From NCBI GenBank assembly GCA_024637145.1, contig JAGXFQ010000007.1:1-64000 (forward strand): a stretch of 64,000 nt of DNA, written 5' to 3'. The notes under the pieces were generated by a model. That model ran no database searches. It had not been told where the DNA came from and worked only from the letters and a program-made list of their open reading frames with translations. Within the stretch, counting starts at the first letter, position 1; every line of letters begins with the position of its first letter. A program made the position numbers and the translations under genes. The stretch comes from Desulfobulbaceae bacterium (lineage in GTDB: Bacteria; Desulfobacterota; Desulfobulbia; Desulfobulbales; SURF-16). Below, piece by piece: positions 52,929 through 60,279 of the stretch.

Positions 52929-54278
52929 ATGAGCGATAACAAAATCATAGAATTAACCCCCTTCCGCGCCGATCTGACCCGGGCCCTGGCCCGCCGGGGC
53001 GAGCGGTTGCTGGCCGCCCCGGATCTGGCCGACGAGGTGGCAGCCCTTGAACCCCTGGAGGCATATTATATTGTCAGAGAGATCGGCCTGGATCAATCCC
53101 TGGCCATTCTCCTGCAGCTCAGCCCGGAGCAGCTGGAGGCCTGCGTTGATCTGGATTGCTGGAGCCGCTACGATTTTGCCGCCGATAGTCTTGATGAGTG
53201 GCTGTCGGCCTTTGCTCTGGCCGGGCCTGAGGCCCTGGCCCAGGGTTTTTTCGCCCTGGACTATGTGGTGCAGCTCCTTTTTCTGGCTCAGACCGTCACG
53301 GTCTATGATCCGGATATGGATGAGGTGCCTCCCCAGGACGAGGAGGATGAAAATGCCCCGGTCCGGGCCATGACCCCCGACGGCTTCTATCTTCTGGAGT
53401 TGAAGTCGCAGCTGGCCTTCAGGACCCATCCTTTCACGGTGTTGGATGCCCTCTATCAATATGATCTCACCGCCACCCACCAGCTGCTGAGTGAGGTGCG
53501 CGTTGATCTGCCCAGCCAGATCGAGGAAGAGGCCCTGCGCTTCCGCAACGGCCGTATGCAGGATATCGGCTTTGTCACCCCGGAGGAGGCGGATATCCTT
53601 TTTTCTCGGCCCGGCCCCCAGCCGCCCCTGGCCCGGCCGCAGCAGCCACAGGAGAGTCCGGTTACCCGGGTGCCCTCCGTCTATGCCGTGCCCTTCACCG
53701 ACTCCACCCTGCTGCAGCAGGCCCTGGCCCTGATCAGTGATCAGGCAGGGCTGGCCCGTCTGGAGCAGGAGCTGGTTTGGGTCATCAACAGCGCCATCAT
53801 CGCCTATGGCGAAAAAACCCAGGATACCAAACAGATAACCGACATTGCCGAGCGGGTACGGGACACCATTTGCCTTGGCCTGGAAAGCCTGATCGCCCGG
53901 CAGGAGCCGCAAGTGCCGCCGGCTGGGCCAGAGGCTGTTACCCGGGCCGCTGATCTGTTGGCGGCCCGTTACATGAGCGATTTATTCCGGCACGGCTTTG
54001 CCGCCACCCAGGGCCTGCAGCGGGAGGTTCGCCAGGCCCTGCAGGAGCCGGCCTTCCGGGCCTGGTATCACCTGGCTGATACCGAGCAGTCGGAGGAATC
54101 AGGTGATCGCCTGCAACGCGCCTTTGTGGCCGGCCTGCTGGGCCGTCACCCCCTGCGCAGCGGCTTTGATCTTGCCCACCCCGAGGCGGTCAAGGCCTTT
54201 GCCTGCCTGGCTGATATCGATGTTGCCCATCTCCGCCTCAAGCAGCTGGTCCGCCAGATATTATGCCCCACGTCTTGA
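52929..54278 (+). CDS. DUF6178-like protein
   Basis: A 449-residue cytoplasmic protein with no membrane segment. It is mostly helical, with an acidic insert (VYDPDMDEVPPQDEEDENAPV) and a Pro/Gln-rich linker (GPQPPLARPQQPQE) splitting it into two halves. The pattern fits the DUF6178 family found in Desulfobacterota; function is unknown. The ATG has no strong ribosome-binding site in view. It lies alone on the plus strand after the divergent topB cluster. Family name is given with moderate confidence. Confidence 0.65.
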   Translation: MSDNKIIELTPFRADLTRALARRGERLLAAPDLADEVAALEPLEAYYIVREIGLDQSLAILLQLSPEQLEACVDLDCWSRYDFAADSLDEWLSAFALAGPEALAQGFFALDYVVQLLFLAQTVTVYDPDMDEVPPQDEEDENAPVRAMTPDGFYLLELKSQLAFRTHPFTVLDALYQYDLTATHQLLSEVRVDLPSQIEEEALRFRNGRMQDIGFVTPEEADILFSRPGPQPPLARPQQPQESPVTRVPSVYAVPFTDSTLLQQALALISDQAGLARLEQELVWVINSAIIAYGEKTQDTKQITDIAERVRDTICLGLESLIARQEPQVPPAGPEAVTRAADLLAARYMSDLFRHGFAATQGLQREVRQALQEPAFRAWYHLADTEQSEESGDRLQRAFVAGLLGRHPLRSGFDLAHPEAVKAFACLADIDVAHLRLKQLVRQILCPTS

Positions 54279-54321
54279 GCTGATTGCCGGCCAGGGGGCG
54301 CGTGGCGGCAAAGAACGTCCT

Positions 54322-54576
54322 TTAGAATTTTTTCATTTTTTCGGCGGTGATGACGGCCTTGTCGCAGCTGGCCCCTGCTTTTGGGTTGCAGTCGAGGAGG
54401 ATGCCCATCACCTTGTCGGCGGTTTTGTTACAGCCGGCGTCTTCCAGGCGGCTCAACAGTTCAGACATCAGCTTGTTGAATTCCTGGCATTTCTGGTGAT
54501 CGGCAGAGGCGCGTTGATGCAGGAAGATTGCCTTTTTCAGGTCTTTCTTGATATCTGGAGGGATTATTTCAGCCAT
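54322..54576 (-). CDS. Small cysteine-bearing protein of unknown function
   Basis: An 84-residue protein with MAEIIPPDIKKDLKKAIFLHQRASADHQKC at the N-terminus and four cysteines (HQKC, DAGC, LLDC, ASC) spread through helices. No signal peptide. The ATG at 54576 has AAGGAG upstream. It is convergent with the DUF6178-like gene. The family is not recognised. The cysteine spacing could support disulfide pairs or metal binding, but that is only an impression. Confidence 0.65.
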   Translation of the reverse strand: MAEIIPPDIKKDLKKAIFLHQRASADHQKCQEFNKLMSELLSRLEDAGCNKTADKVMGILLDCNPKAGASCDKAVITAEKMKKF

Positions 54577-54728
54577 GGGATTTGCTCCTTATAACTCTGT
54601 GGCGAAAACGCCGGGAATCGCCTAAGGTACCCATTTTTTCGCCAACCGCTCTATTTTTTTGCGGCCACTCCGCCCCAAAGGGAGAGGGGCAGACCTCGAT
54701 CAGCCATGGCTCATTACCTGGATAATTT

Positions 54729-55205
54729 ATGAAAATACGCAAACTTACCCCAGAAATGTATGCCAAGGCCTCTGCCTTGCTGGTCCAGGCCTTCCCGGGC
54801 AGCAATGCAGAGGTGCGCTTAGTTGAAAATTTCCACAAGAATGGTACGCCCGTGCATGAGTGGGTCTGTATCCATATTAACCGGGTCATTGCCTATATCG
54901 CTTTTTCAAAGGCCTATAATGGCTCTGAGGTGTGTGGCCTGCATCTGGCGCCCATGGCAGTGAAACCGGAGTATCAAAGGCAAGGGATCGGCTCTGAGCT
55001 GCTGCGCTTTGCCTTGCGGCAGGAGGTGATTAAGGCAAACACCATCTTTGTCCTGGGGGATCCAGCCTTTTATCAGAAGTTTGGCTTTGCACCCTGTGTC
55101 AGGCCTCTGTGTCCCTTTGCTGCCCAAAAAGGCCACTTCCTGAGCCTCCGCAACAAGATAACCACCCCCTTCACCGTGGGCTATGAGACGGAGTTCGGGG
55201 TATAG
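54729..55205 (+). CDS. GNAT-family N-acetyltransferase
   Basis: A 158-residue acetyltransferase. Motif A of the GNAT fold is clear: LHLAPMAVKPEYQRQGIGSELLRFAL, where RQGIGS (84-89) is the acetyl-CoA pyrophosphate loop. The following FVLGDPAFYQKFGFAPC is motif B. The substrate cannot be read from sequence. It could modify a small molecule or a protein. Transcribed alone, 55 bases upstream of cvfB. Confidence 0.92.
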   Translation: MKIRKLTPEMYAKASALLVQAFPGSNAEVRLVENFHKNGTPVHEWVCIHINRVIAYIAFSKAYNGSEVCGLHLAPMAVKPEYQRQGIGSELLRFALRQEVIKANTIFVLGDPAFYQKFGFAPCVRPLCPFAAQKGHFLSLRNKITTPFTVGYETEFGV

Positions 55206-55260
55206 AGTCGGCCCTGGCGGGCAACAGCACTGAGCACAGGTATCATACAGAGGGAAGCAA

Positions 55261-56097
55261 ATGGTCCAGATCGGCAGGATAAATAGACTTGTCATAAAAA
55301 GAACGCGGGAGTACGGCCTCCACCTGGAGGGCGGCACCTTCGGGGACATTCTCCTGCGGGGCAAATATGATCCGGAAAAGTGCCGGCCTGGTGAGGAGAT
55401 CGAGGTCTTTGTCTATCCGGATCGGCAGGATCATCTGTGCGCCACCACCCTGAAACCCTATGCCATGGTGGGGCAGTTTGCCCGCCTGCGGGTGGTGGCA
55501 AACTCGGCGTCCGGAGCCTATCTCTACTGGGGGCTGGAAAAGGACCTCTTTGTGCCCAAGAGTGAACAGCAGGAGCCGATGGCGGAAGGCAAATCCTATC
55601 TGGTCTTTATCTTTCTTAATGAGAAAAACAACCGCATTGCCGCCTCTGCAAAGCTGGCTAAATTTTTTGATCCCCAGCCTCCGGACTATGAAGAGGGCCA
55701 AGAGGTGGACCTGATTATTTATGAGAAAAACGAGCTGGGCTATGGCGCCCTTATCAATCAGGCTCACGGGGGCATGCTCTATGAAAACGAGGTGTTTCAG
55801 CGGCTTGTCGTGGGTCAGGAGCTCAAGGGCTACATAAAAAAAATACGCGATGATAGCAAGATCGACTTGAGCCTGCAAAAACCAGGTCTGCAGGGGGTTG
55901 ATGAGGTGGCCCAGGCCATTCTGGCGACCATCAAGGAGCATGGCGGCTCCATTGCCGTTACCGATAAAAGCCGGCCCCAAGATATCTACTCCTTGTTCGG
56001 GGTAAGCAAAAAAACCTTTAAAAAGGCCATAGGCAGTCTCTATAAAAAAAGGCTCATCACCATCGACGCCGCGGGTATCAGGCTGGACAACGGCTGA
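55261..56097 (+). CDS. cvfB: CvfB-type S1-like RNA-binding regulator
   Basis: A 278-residue protein with tandem S1-like OB domains and a C-terminal winged-helix region, the CvfB/YitL arrangement. MVQIGRINRLVIKRTREYGLHLEGG opens the first OB domain; LFVPKSEQ and NELGYGALINQAHGGMLYENEVFQRLVVGQELKGYIKKIRDDSKIDLSLQ are later OB strands; DIYSLFGVSKKTFKKAIGSLYKKRLI is the winged helix. It regulates RNA-linked functions in studied Gram-positives; here the role is inferred. Its last 170 bases and the following terminator are duplicated at 57429-57813. Confidence 0.88.
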   Translation: MVQIGRINRLVIKRTREYGLHLEGGTFGDILLRGKYDPEKCRPGEEIEVFVYPDRQDHLCATTLKPYAMVGQFARLRVVANSASGAYLYWGLEKDLFVPKSEQQEPMAEGKSYLVFIFLNEKNNRIAASAKLAKFFDPQPPDYEEGQEVDLIIYEKNELGYGALINQAHGGMLYENEVFQRLVVGQELKGYIKKIRDDSKIDLSLQKPGLQGVDEVAQAILATIKEHGGSIAVTDKSRPQDIYSLFGVSKKTFKKAIGSLYKKRLITIDAAGIRLDNG

Positions 56098-56312
56098 GGA
56101 TTGGTCTCATTAATGCTGTAAATCTTTGTCTGGCGGCGGGCCTGGCACCATAATTGGTTCGGGATGAAGGAAAAACCCGGGAAAAATCGGGAAACCGGAA
56201 AACCGGAAAAGGCCGGTCCCCTTGGGCAAAGGGTGCTGATACCCCCATGGCCACAAAAAAAGCAGGTGAAAATTCACCTGCTTTTTTTGTTGATCAAACC
56301 AAGGGCGATATT
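55926..56312. repeat. Direct repeat A, copy 1 (cvfB 3' end plus terminator)
   Basis: The last approximately 170 bases of cvfB and 215 bases downstream. It shares long identical stretches with 57429-57813 (for example GGGTGCTGATACCC-type and CATAATTGGTTCGG blocks). Copy 1 is intact at the coding end. It is followed immediately by the stop codon of the PEP-CTERM gene. Confidence 0.85.
56254..56289. terminator. Bidirectional terminator after cvfB
   Basis: AAAAAAAGCAGGTGAA, a two-base loop and TTCACCTGCTTTTTTT: a 10-base stem with an A-run on one side and a T-run on the other, so it can stop transcription from cvfB and from the convergent PEP-CTERM gene. Confidence 0.85.
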
Positions 56313-57096
56313 AGACTTTCTGCCGCTTTCTGAGTCTTTTTCCGGCAAAGGCGGCTAAGCCGCTGCCAAAGAGAAGCATCGTGGCAGGTTCTGGAACCGG
56401 AGAGCAGCCACGGGCATTAAGGGTTGATGAGTCCAGATAGAAGTTCCCTCGCCAAGAGTCGATTGAAATGGACAATAAGCCGCTGGAATTGAGTTGTGCC
56501 AACCCGGTAAGAGACCAGCCAAAGTCGTTGTTGGTATAGTCGAAATCGTAAACCCCATCAGCTAACAGCCCTGGTTGGTCGATGAAGGCTATTTTAAAGC
56601 CATGATGACCGCCGCCATCCTCACCGCCACCATCCTCACCACCGCCATCAGCATGGCCGCCATTCTCGCCACCGCCACCTTTACCACCTTTACCACCGCC
56701 ACCGCCACCGCCACCATCAGCATGGCCGCTATCCTCGCCACCGCCATCATCATGGCCGCCATCCTCGCCACCGCCATCAGCATGGCCGCCATCTTCACCA
56801 CCGCCATCCTTACCACCGCCATTCTCATGGAGCGTTATGTTGAGAGAATAATTGGCGAGAAAGTCGGTGGCGATATTGAAGCCATCATCACTGATATCAT
56901 GGGTGTAATTCACAGAGCTCCGGGGATTTATTTTTTCAGCTGGATCCCAGGTCAGTATGTCGCTCCAGCTCGCAGCCATGTAGCCGTCAGGGCAGCTGTC
57001 GCCCTCACACGTTGGTATCATGGTTGCGCTGGCAGCACCGGCGAAAAATAATGTTGCCACAAAAGTTGATAGGTTGATACGTAGTTTTTTTTTCAT
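56311..57096 (-). CDS. PEP-CTERM sorting domain protein with Gly-Asp-His repeat
   Basis: A 261-residue secreted protein. It has a signal peptide (MKKKLRINLSTFVATLFFAGAASA), and ends with a PEP-CTERM tail: PVPEPATML (233-241, the PEP at 235-237), a hydrophobic stretch, and the basic end GKRLRKRQKV. Exosortase would recognise this tail; no exosortase is in the window. Residues about 93-164 are a low-complexity tract built from ten-residue units of the GGGEDGGHAD type, which interrupts a beta-rich exported domain (YSLNITLHENG before and GFKIAFIDQPG after). Such proteins usually go to the cell surface or biofilm matrix. Exact role unknown. Confidence 0.9.
   Translation of the reverse strand: MKKKLRINLSTFVATLFFAGAASATMIPTCEGDSCPDGYMAASWSDILTWDPAEKINPRSSVNYTHDISDDGFNIATDFLANYSLNITLHENGGGKDGGGEDGGHADGGGEDGGHDDGGGEDSGHADGGGGGGGGKGGKGGGGENGGHADGGGEDGGGEDGGGHHGFKIAFIDQPGLLADGVYDFDYTNNDFGWSLTGLAQLNSSGLLSISIDSWRGNFYLDSSTLNARGCSPVPEPATMLLFGSGLAAFAGKRLRKRQKV
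56600..56830. repeat. 30-base minisatellite inside the PEP-CTERM gene
   Basis: Repeats of about 30 bases (coding strand GGTGGCGAGGATGGCGGCCA followed by a Asp/His codon pair) encode the GGGEDGGHAD units, with one stretch (GGGGGGGKGGKGGG) where the unit has degenerated. Such in-frame tandem repeats change length easily, so protein length may vary between strains. Confidence 0.8.
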
Positions 57097-57098
57097 TT

Positions 57099-57170
57099 TT
57101 AAGACCTTTTTTTGTTACTTGATGATAATCTGCTGGCCATATGGTCGCTTCCCTTTAAAATTCTCTCCAT
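57099..57170 (-). CDS. Possible 23-residue leader peptide of the PEP-CTERM gene
   Basis: On the minus strand an ATG at 57170 opens MERILKGSDHMASRLSSSNK and ends at TAA 57101-57099, two bases before the PEP-CTERM ATG. A strong AGGAGG lies 12 bases upstream (complement of 57183-57188). A 9-base dyad (57227-57235 with 57187-57195) puts that AGGAGG right after a hairpin. This could be a translated leader that couples to the main gene, or chance. Low confidence. Confidence 0.3.
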   Translation of the reverse strand: MERILKGSDHMASRLSSSNKKRS

Positions 57171-57367
57171 TTTTCTAATGAACCTCCTTTGTTAGTGGGT
57201 ATTGACAGAGATATTCTCGTACCTGCCTAACAAAGCAAATTATGTTCCTTCTTTCAGTTTTTATTTTTTATTTATGGTTTCGGATGGTTATAGGGAAAGC
57301 CATGGTGGAAGAGGGGGCGCGGCGTGTCTTGCCAGGAGCGAATTCCTTTTTTCCGGAAATCAGATAG

Positions 57368-57429
57368 ATGGGCAAGGGGCTCAGCTCTTGCTTGCCCTGC
57401 AGCAATTTCTGGCCGGGCCTTGCCGGTGA
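57368..57429. repeat. Direct repeat B, copy 1
   Basis: 62 bases beginning ATGGGCAAGGGGCTCAG and ending TGCCGGTGA. It recurs with few differences at 57816-57876. Copy 1 lies between the PEP-CTERM locus and repeat A copy 2; copy 2 lies directly after repeat A copy 2 and before truA. Confidence 0.85.
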
Positions 57430-57596
57430 CCATACAAGGAGCATGGTGGCTCCATTGCCGAGACGGATAAAAGCCGCCTGCAAGATATCTACTTCCTGTT
57501 CGGGGTAAGTGAAAAACCTTTAAAAAAGCCATAGGCAGCCTCTATAAAAAAGGTTCATCATCCGAGGCCGCTGGTATCAAGCTGGGTAACGGCTGA
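57429..57596 (+). pseudogene. Frameshifted duplicate of the cvfB 3' end
   Basis: A second copy of the last codons of cvfB: the run encoding HGGSIA...DKSR...QDIYFLFGVS is followed by a one-base loss in the A-run where the original encodes KKTFKK, so the frame hits TAG soon after. It has no start and no promoter, so it is a fragment carried by duplication rather than a gene. Confidence 0.8.
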
Positions 57597-57753
57597 GAAT
57601 TGGCTTCATCAATGCTGTAAATCTTTGTCTGGCAGCCCATGACACCATAATTGGTTCGGAATGAAGGAAAAAACCTGGAAAAACCGGGAAACCGGAAAAC
57701 CGGAAAAGGCCAAGCCTTTTGGGAAAGGGGTGCTGATACCCTCATGGCCACAA

Positions 57754-57789
57754 CAAAAAAAGCAGGTGAAAATCCACCTGCTTTTTTTG
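57754..57789. terminator. Duplicated hairpin terminator
   Basis: AAAAAAAGCAGGTGAA, two bases, then TCCACCTGCTTTTTTT: nearly the same as 56254-56289, with one weakened pair (T/C change). It lies in repeat A copy 2, about 200 bases before truA. Confidence 0.7.
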
Positions 57790-57815
57790 TTGATAAACCC
57801 CAAGGGCGATTATAA

Positions 57816-57876
57816 ATGGGCAAGGGGCTCAGGTCTTGCTTGCCCCTGCAGCAGTTCTGGCCAGCCTTGCCGGTGA
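57816..57876. repeat. Direct repeat B, copy 2
   Basis: Partner of 57368-57429. It directly follows repeat A copy 2 and lies about 115 bases before the truA ATG. Confidence 0.85.
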
Positions 57877-57992
57877 AGCTTATGGTATGGTATTGTCGTT
57901 GTCTCCGACGCCGCCTTGTCGAATAATGCAGGGCAGCCGTTGTCCGTAGCATCATGTACCCTTGTTACCCCTGCCAACCTGGAGAGTAGACC

Positions 57993-58826
57993 ATGCAGAC
58001 CACCCCTTCCGTGGCGCCAAACCGCCAGCGTTATCGCCTCAACCTGGAATACGCTGGTACCGGTTACAGCGGCTGGCAGAAGCAGACCGACGCCCGGACC
58101 ATCCAGGGCACCCTGCTCAGTGCCGCTGCTGCCATCTTTAAAGACCCGGGGCTGGAGATCCAGGGCCATGGTCGCACCGATGCCGGCGTGCACGCCCTCA
58201 ACTATACGGCCCATCTGGAAACCAGTGGTGGCGGTCGCCTGTCCGCTTCTGAAATCCGCGATGGATTCAACGAGCTTTTGCCCTCCTCCATCGTGGTGCT
58301 GGCGGTGGCCCCGTGCGGACCCCGTTTCCACGCCCGGCACAACTGCCTCGGCCGCAGCTATCTCTATCAGATCTCCCGGCGCAAGACCGCTTTCCACAAG
58401 AAATATGTGTGGTGGCCCAAGGAGGAGCTGAACAGCGGCGCCATGGCCCAGGCGGCAAAGATCTTTGCCGGCCTGCACGACTTTGCCTCCTTTGCCGAGC
58501 AGCAGGAGCTGAAGAAATCAACCAAGGTGCTGGTCAATGGGGTGTTTGTCTATGAGGACAAGAATAACGAGATGGTGCGGCTGCGGGTGGTGGGTTCCCA
58601 TTTCCTCTGGAAGATGGTGCGCCGCATGGTGGGTGTGTTGGTGGAGGTGGGCAAGGGCAACCTGACGGCCCACCAGGTGGCGGGCTTTCTGGAGGGGCCT
58701 TCTGATATCCCCTGCCGCTTTACTGCCCCGCCCTCTGGACTCTTCTTTGAACAGGCTTTCTACGATCAGGAGGAGTTTGACCTGTTTCTGGCCGGAGCCG
58801 CCCCGGAACCAGGCCGGCAGGGGTAA
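57993..58826 (+). CDS. truA: tRNA pseudouridine synthase A
   Basis: A 277-residue enzyme that converts uridines 38-40 of tRNA anticodon stems to pseudouridine. The catalytic Asp63 lies in GHGRTDAGVHALNYTA. RYRLNLEYAGTGYSGWQKQ at the N-terminus and FLWKMVRRMVGVLVEVGKG near the C-terminus are classical. Length is usual. The start is ATG 57993 (MQTTPSVAPNRQRYRL), preceded by CTGGAGAG. It is transcribed away from the repeat region. Confidence 0.96.
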   Translation: MQTTPSVAPNRQRYRLNLEYAGTGYSGWQKQTDARTIQGTLLSAAAAIFKDPGLEIQGHGRTDAGVHALNYTAHLETSGGGRLSASEIRDGFNELLPSSIVVLAVAPCGPRFHARHNCLGRSYLYQISRRKTAFHKKYVWWPKEELNSGAMAQAAKIFAGLHDFASFAEQQELKKSTKVLVNGVFVYEDKNNEMVRLRVVGSHFLWKMVRRMVGVLVEVGKGNLTAHQVAGFLEGPSDIPCRFTAPPSGLFFEQAFYDQEEFDLFLAGAAPEPGRQG

Positions 58827-58997
58827 ACCTTGCAGCGTTGCTGCTGTTTAGGGCGAGGAAGGGCCGGGACGTCTGGGCCTGTTCTCGCTGGAGCGCGACC
58901 TGTTTGCCAACAGGTCTCTGCCTTCTGCCGACCACTCTTATCCAGGGAGATGTGCCGATGATAGTCATTTAGAAGTTGCTCAGCAGGATTCGGTGGG

Positions 58998-59207
58998 ATG
59001 AAGATTTTGGCAAGGGGGATTGTCGTAGGTTATTATGACCGGGTTGCCGATGAGATAAGAGCCGTGCCTTTTCAGGAGATCCTGTGGGACCAAGACCACC
59101 ATTTGTCCATGCAGATCAAGGGGATGGACGGTGAAATCTGTGCCATCCCCTGGCACAGGGTGAGGAGAGTCTGGAAAGATGGGCAGTTAATCTGGCAGCG
59201 TCCTTAG
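58998..59207 (+). CDS. DUF504/MJ1316-like small protein
   Basis: A 69-residue protein. It resembles the MJ1316/DUF504 family, thought to recognise RNA ends: GYYDRVADEIRAVPFQEILWD, then ICAIPWHRVRRVWKDGQLIWQRP, where IPWHRVRR followed by DGQLIW is the strongest family-like piece. The ATG at 58998 has GGTGGG upstream. Transcribed alone, convergent with the DUF2950 gene. Family assignment by pattern only. Confidence 0.65.
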   Translation: MKILARGIVVGYYDRVADEIRAVPFQEILWDQDHHLSMQIKGMDGEICAIPWHRVRRVWKDGQLIWQRP

Positions 59208-59258
59208 GAATAAATCAGCGGCGGCTACCCTCTTGCAGGCCGGTCTGGCCCCAATCTT

Positions 59259-60233
59259 TTATGGTTCCTCTTTCTCTGCGCCTTCCTGCACCTGCTGCCA
59301 GGTCTCGTCCGGGTCAAAGGCGGTTATGGCCGCAGCTGCCCGGGGGGTCTCCTCGCCCAGGTCTTTTTCATAGAGCACGCCTTCCTGGTTGACCATGAAG
59401 GTCATGATGCCCGAGGCCCCGTATTTGGCGGGATAGGCGAGCAGGGCAAAGCCCAGGACCATCTTGCCATCCACCACATAATCAAAGGCGCCGCCCCTGG
59501 CATGTTCGCCTTGGGCCGTGAGGATCTGGAAATAATAGCCATGAAAGGGTTCAGCGCCATCCCCCTCCGGGCCAGGGGCATAGCCCTCTTTGCTCGCCCT
59601 GGCGATGAGGGGGCCGAAAGGACTTTCCTGCTCACCCTCCTCTGTTGGCCAGTAGAGGCCATCCTCCTTACCCTCACTGCTGGTAAATTTCCGGGCGAAC
59701 TCCTGGCCGCCGCTGTGGCGTTTCAGGAAGGCATACGCACGCTGAGCATCGGTATAGGCCTGCATTACCGCCATGGTATGGAGCTCGTTTCTGCCGATGC
59801 GCCGGTTGAGGATTTCCTCTCCACCTGCTTGGCTGTCGAAGAGCCAGCCCTTGCCCTGGCGCACCAGAGGGAAGGGGAAAGGATATTCCCTGCTGCCCAC
59901 CAAGAGAAGGGCGCTCCCTTCCTTTGGCTCTTTCAGACTGTTTTTTTCTCTATAGGCCTTGAGAAAACGGGCCCTGCCCTTCTGGTCCGCGACCTGATCG
60001 CCGGAGGAGATGAGCTCCTCTGAACCTGGGCCCAGGATGGCCTGGAGCTCGGCATGGTTGTGCTGCTCAACCGCCTTGATCAGCGCGGTCACCGCCTGCT
60101 GCGGGGAGGTGAAACTCCTCTGGGCAGAAGGTTCCCCGGCCAGGGCCGGGGAGGCCATCAGGGCGATGAGCAGTACCGTTGCCGCGGGCCACCAGCGCCA
60201 CATCTTCTCTTTATAGGCCTTTGCTACCATCAT
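59259..60233 (-). CDS. DUF2950 family exported protein
   Basis: A 324-residue protein with an N-terminal signal or anchor (MWRWWPAATVLLIALMASPALA). DUF2950 pattern: FTSPQQAVTALIKAVEQHNHAELQAILGPGSEELISSGD near the start, then NELHTMAVMQAYTDAQRAYA, FHGYYFQILTAQGEHARGGAFDYVVDGKMVLGFALLAYPAKYGASGIMTFMVNQEGVLYEKDLG. Function is unknown. ATG 60233 is chosen because GAGAGG lies seven bases upstream; ATG 60239 is too close to it. It follows the DUF3300 gene by 46 bases, a pairing seen in other bacteria. Confidence 0.92.
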   Translation of the reverse strand: MMVAKAYKEKMWRWWPAATVLLIALMASPALAGEPSAQRSFTSPQQAVTALIKAVEQHNHAELQAILGPGSEELISSGDQVADQKGRARFLKAYREKNSLKEPKEGSALLLVGSREYPFPFPLVRQGKGWLFDSQAGGEEILNRRIGRNELHTMAVMQAYTDAQRAYAFLKRHSGGQEFARKFTSSEGKEDGLYWPTEEGEQESPFGPLIARASKEGYAPGPEGDGAEPFHGYYFQILTAQGEHARGGAFDYVVDGKMVLGFALLAYPAKYGASGIMTFMVNQEGVLYEKDLGEETPRAAAAITAFDPDETWQQVQEGAEKEEP

Positions 60234-60279
60234 CTGCATTCCTCTCTTTATGGCTGGAGTAAGGGGTGGGCGCCTGACC

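Larger units (their letters stand above)
57429..57813. repeat. Direct repeat A, copy 2
   Basis: Partner of 55926-56312. It is bounded on the left by repeat B copy 1 and on the right by repeat B copy 2 with no other sequence between, so this is the A-B junction without an insert. Small differences and one frameshift show it is no longer selected as coding sequence. Confidence 0.85.

Noticed and set aside
56600-56830. Regular 30-base repeats considered as a CRISPR array.
   Set aside because: The repeats touch each other, keep one reading frame and encode a Gly-rich tract within a PEP-CTERM protein.
57097-57367. Terminal inverted repeats of a transposon around the PEP-CTERM cassette.
   Set aside because: The ends (TATTAGACTTTC and TATCTGATTTCC) match only weakly; no transposase is encoded.
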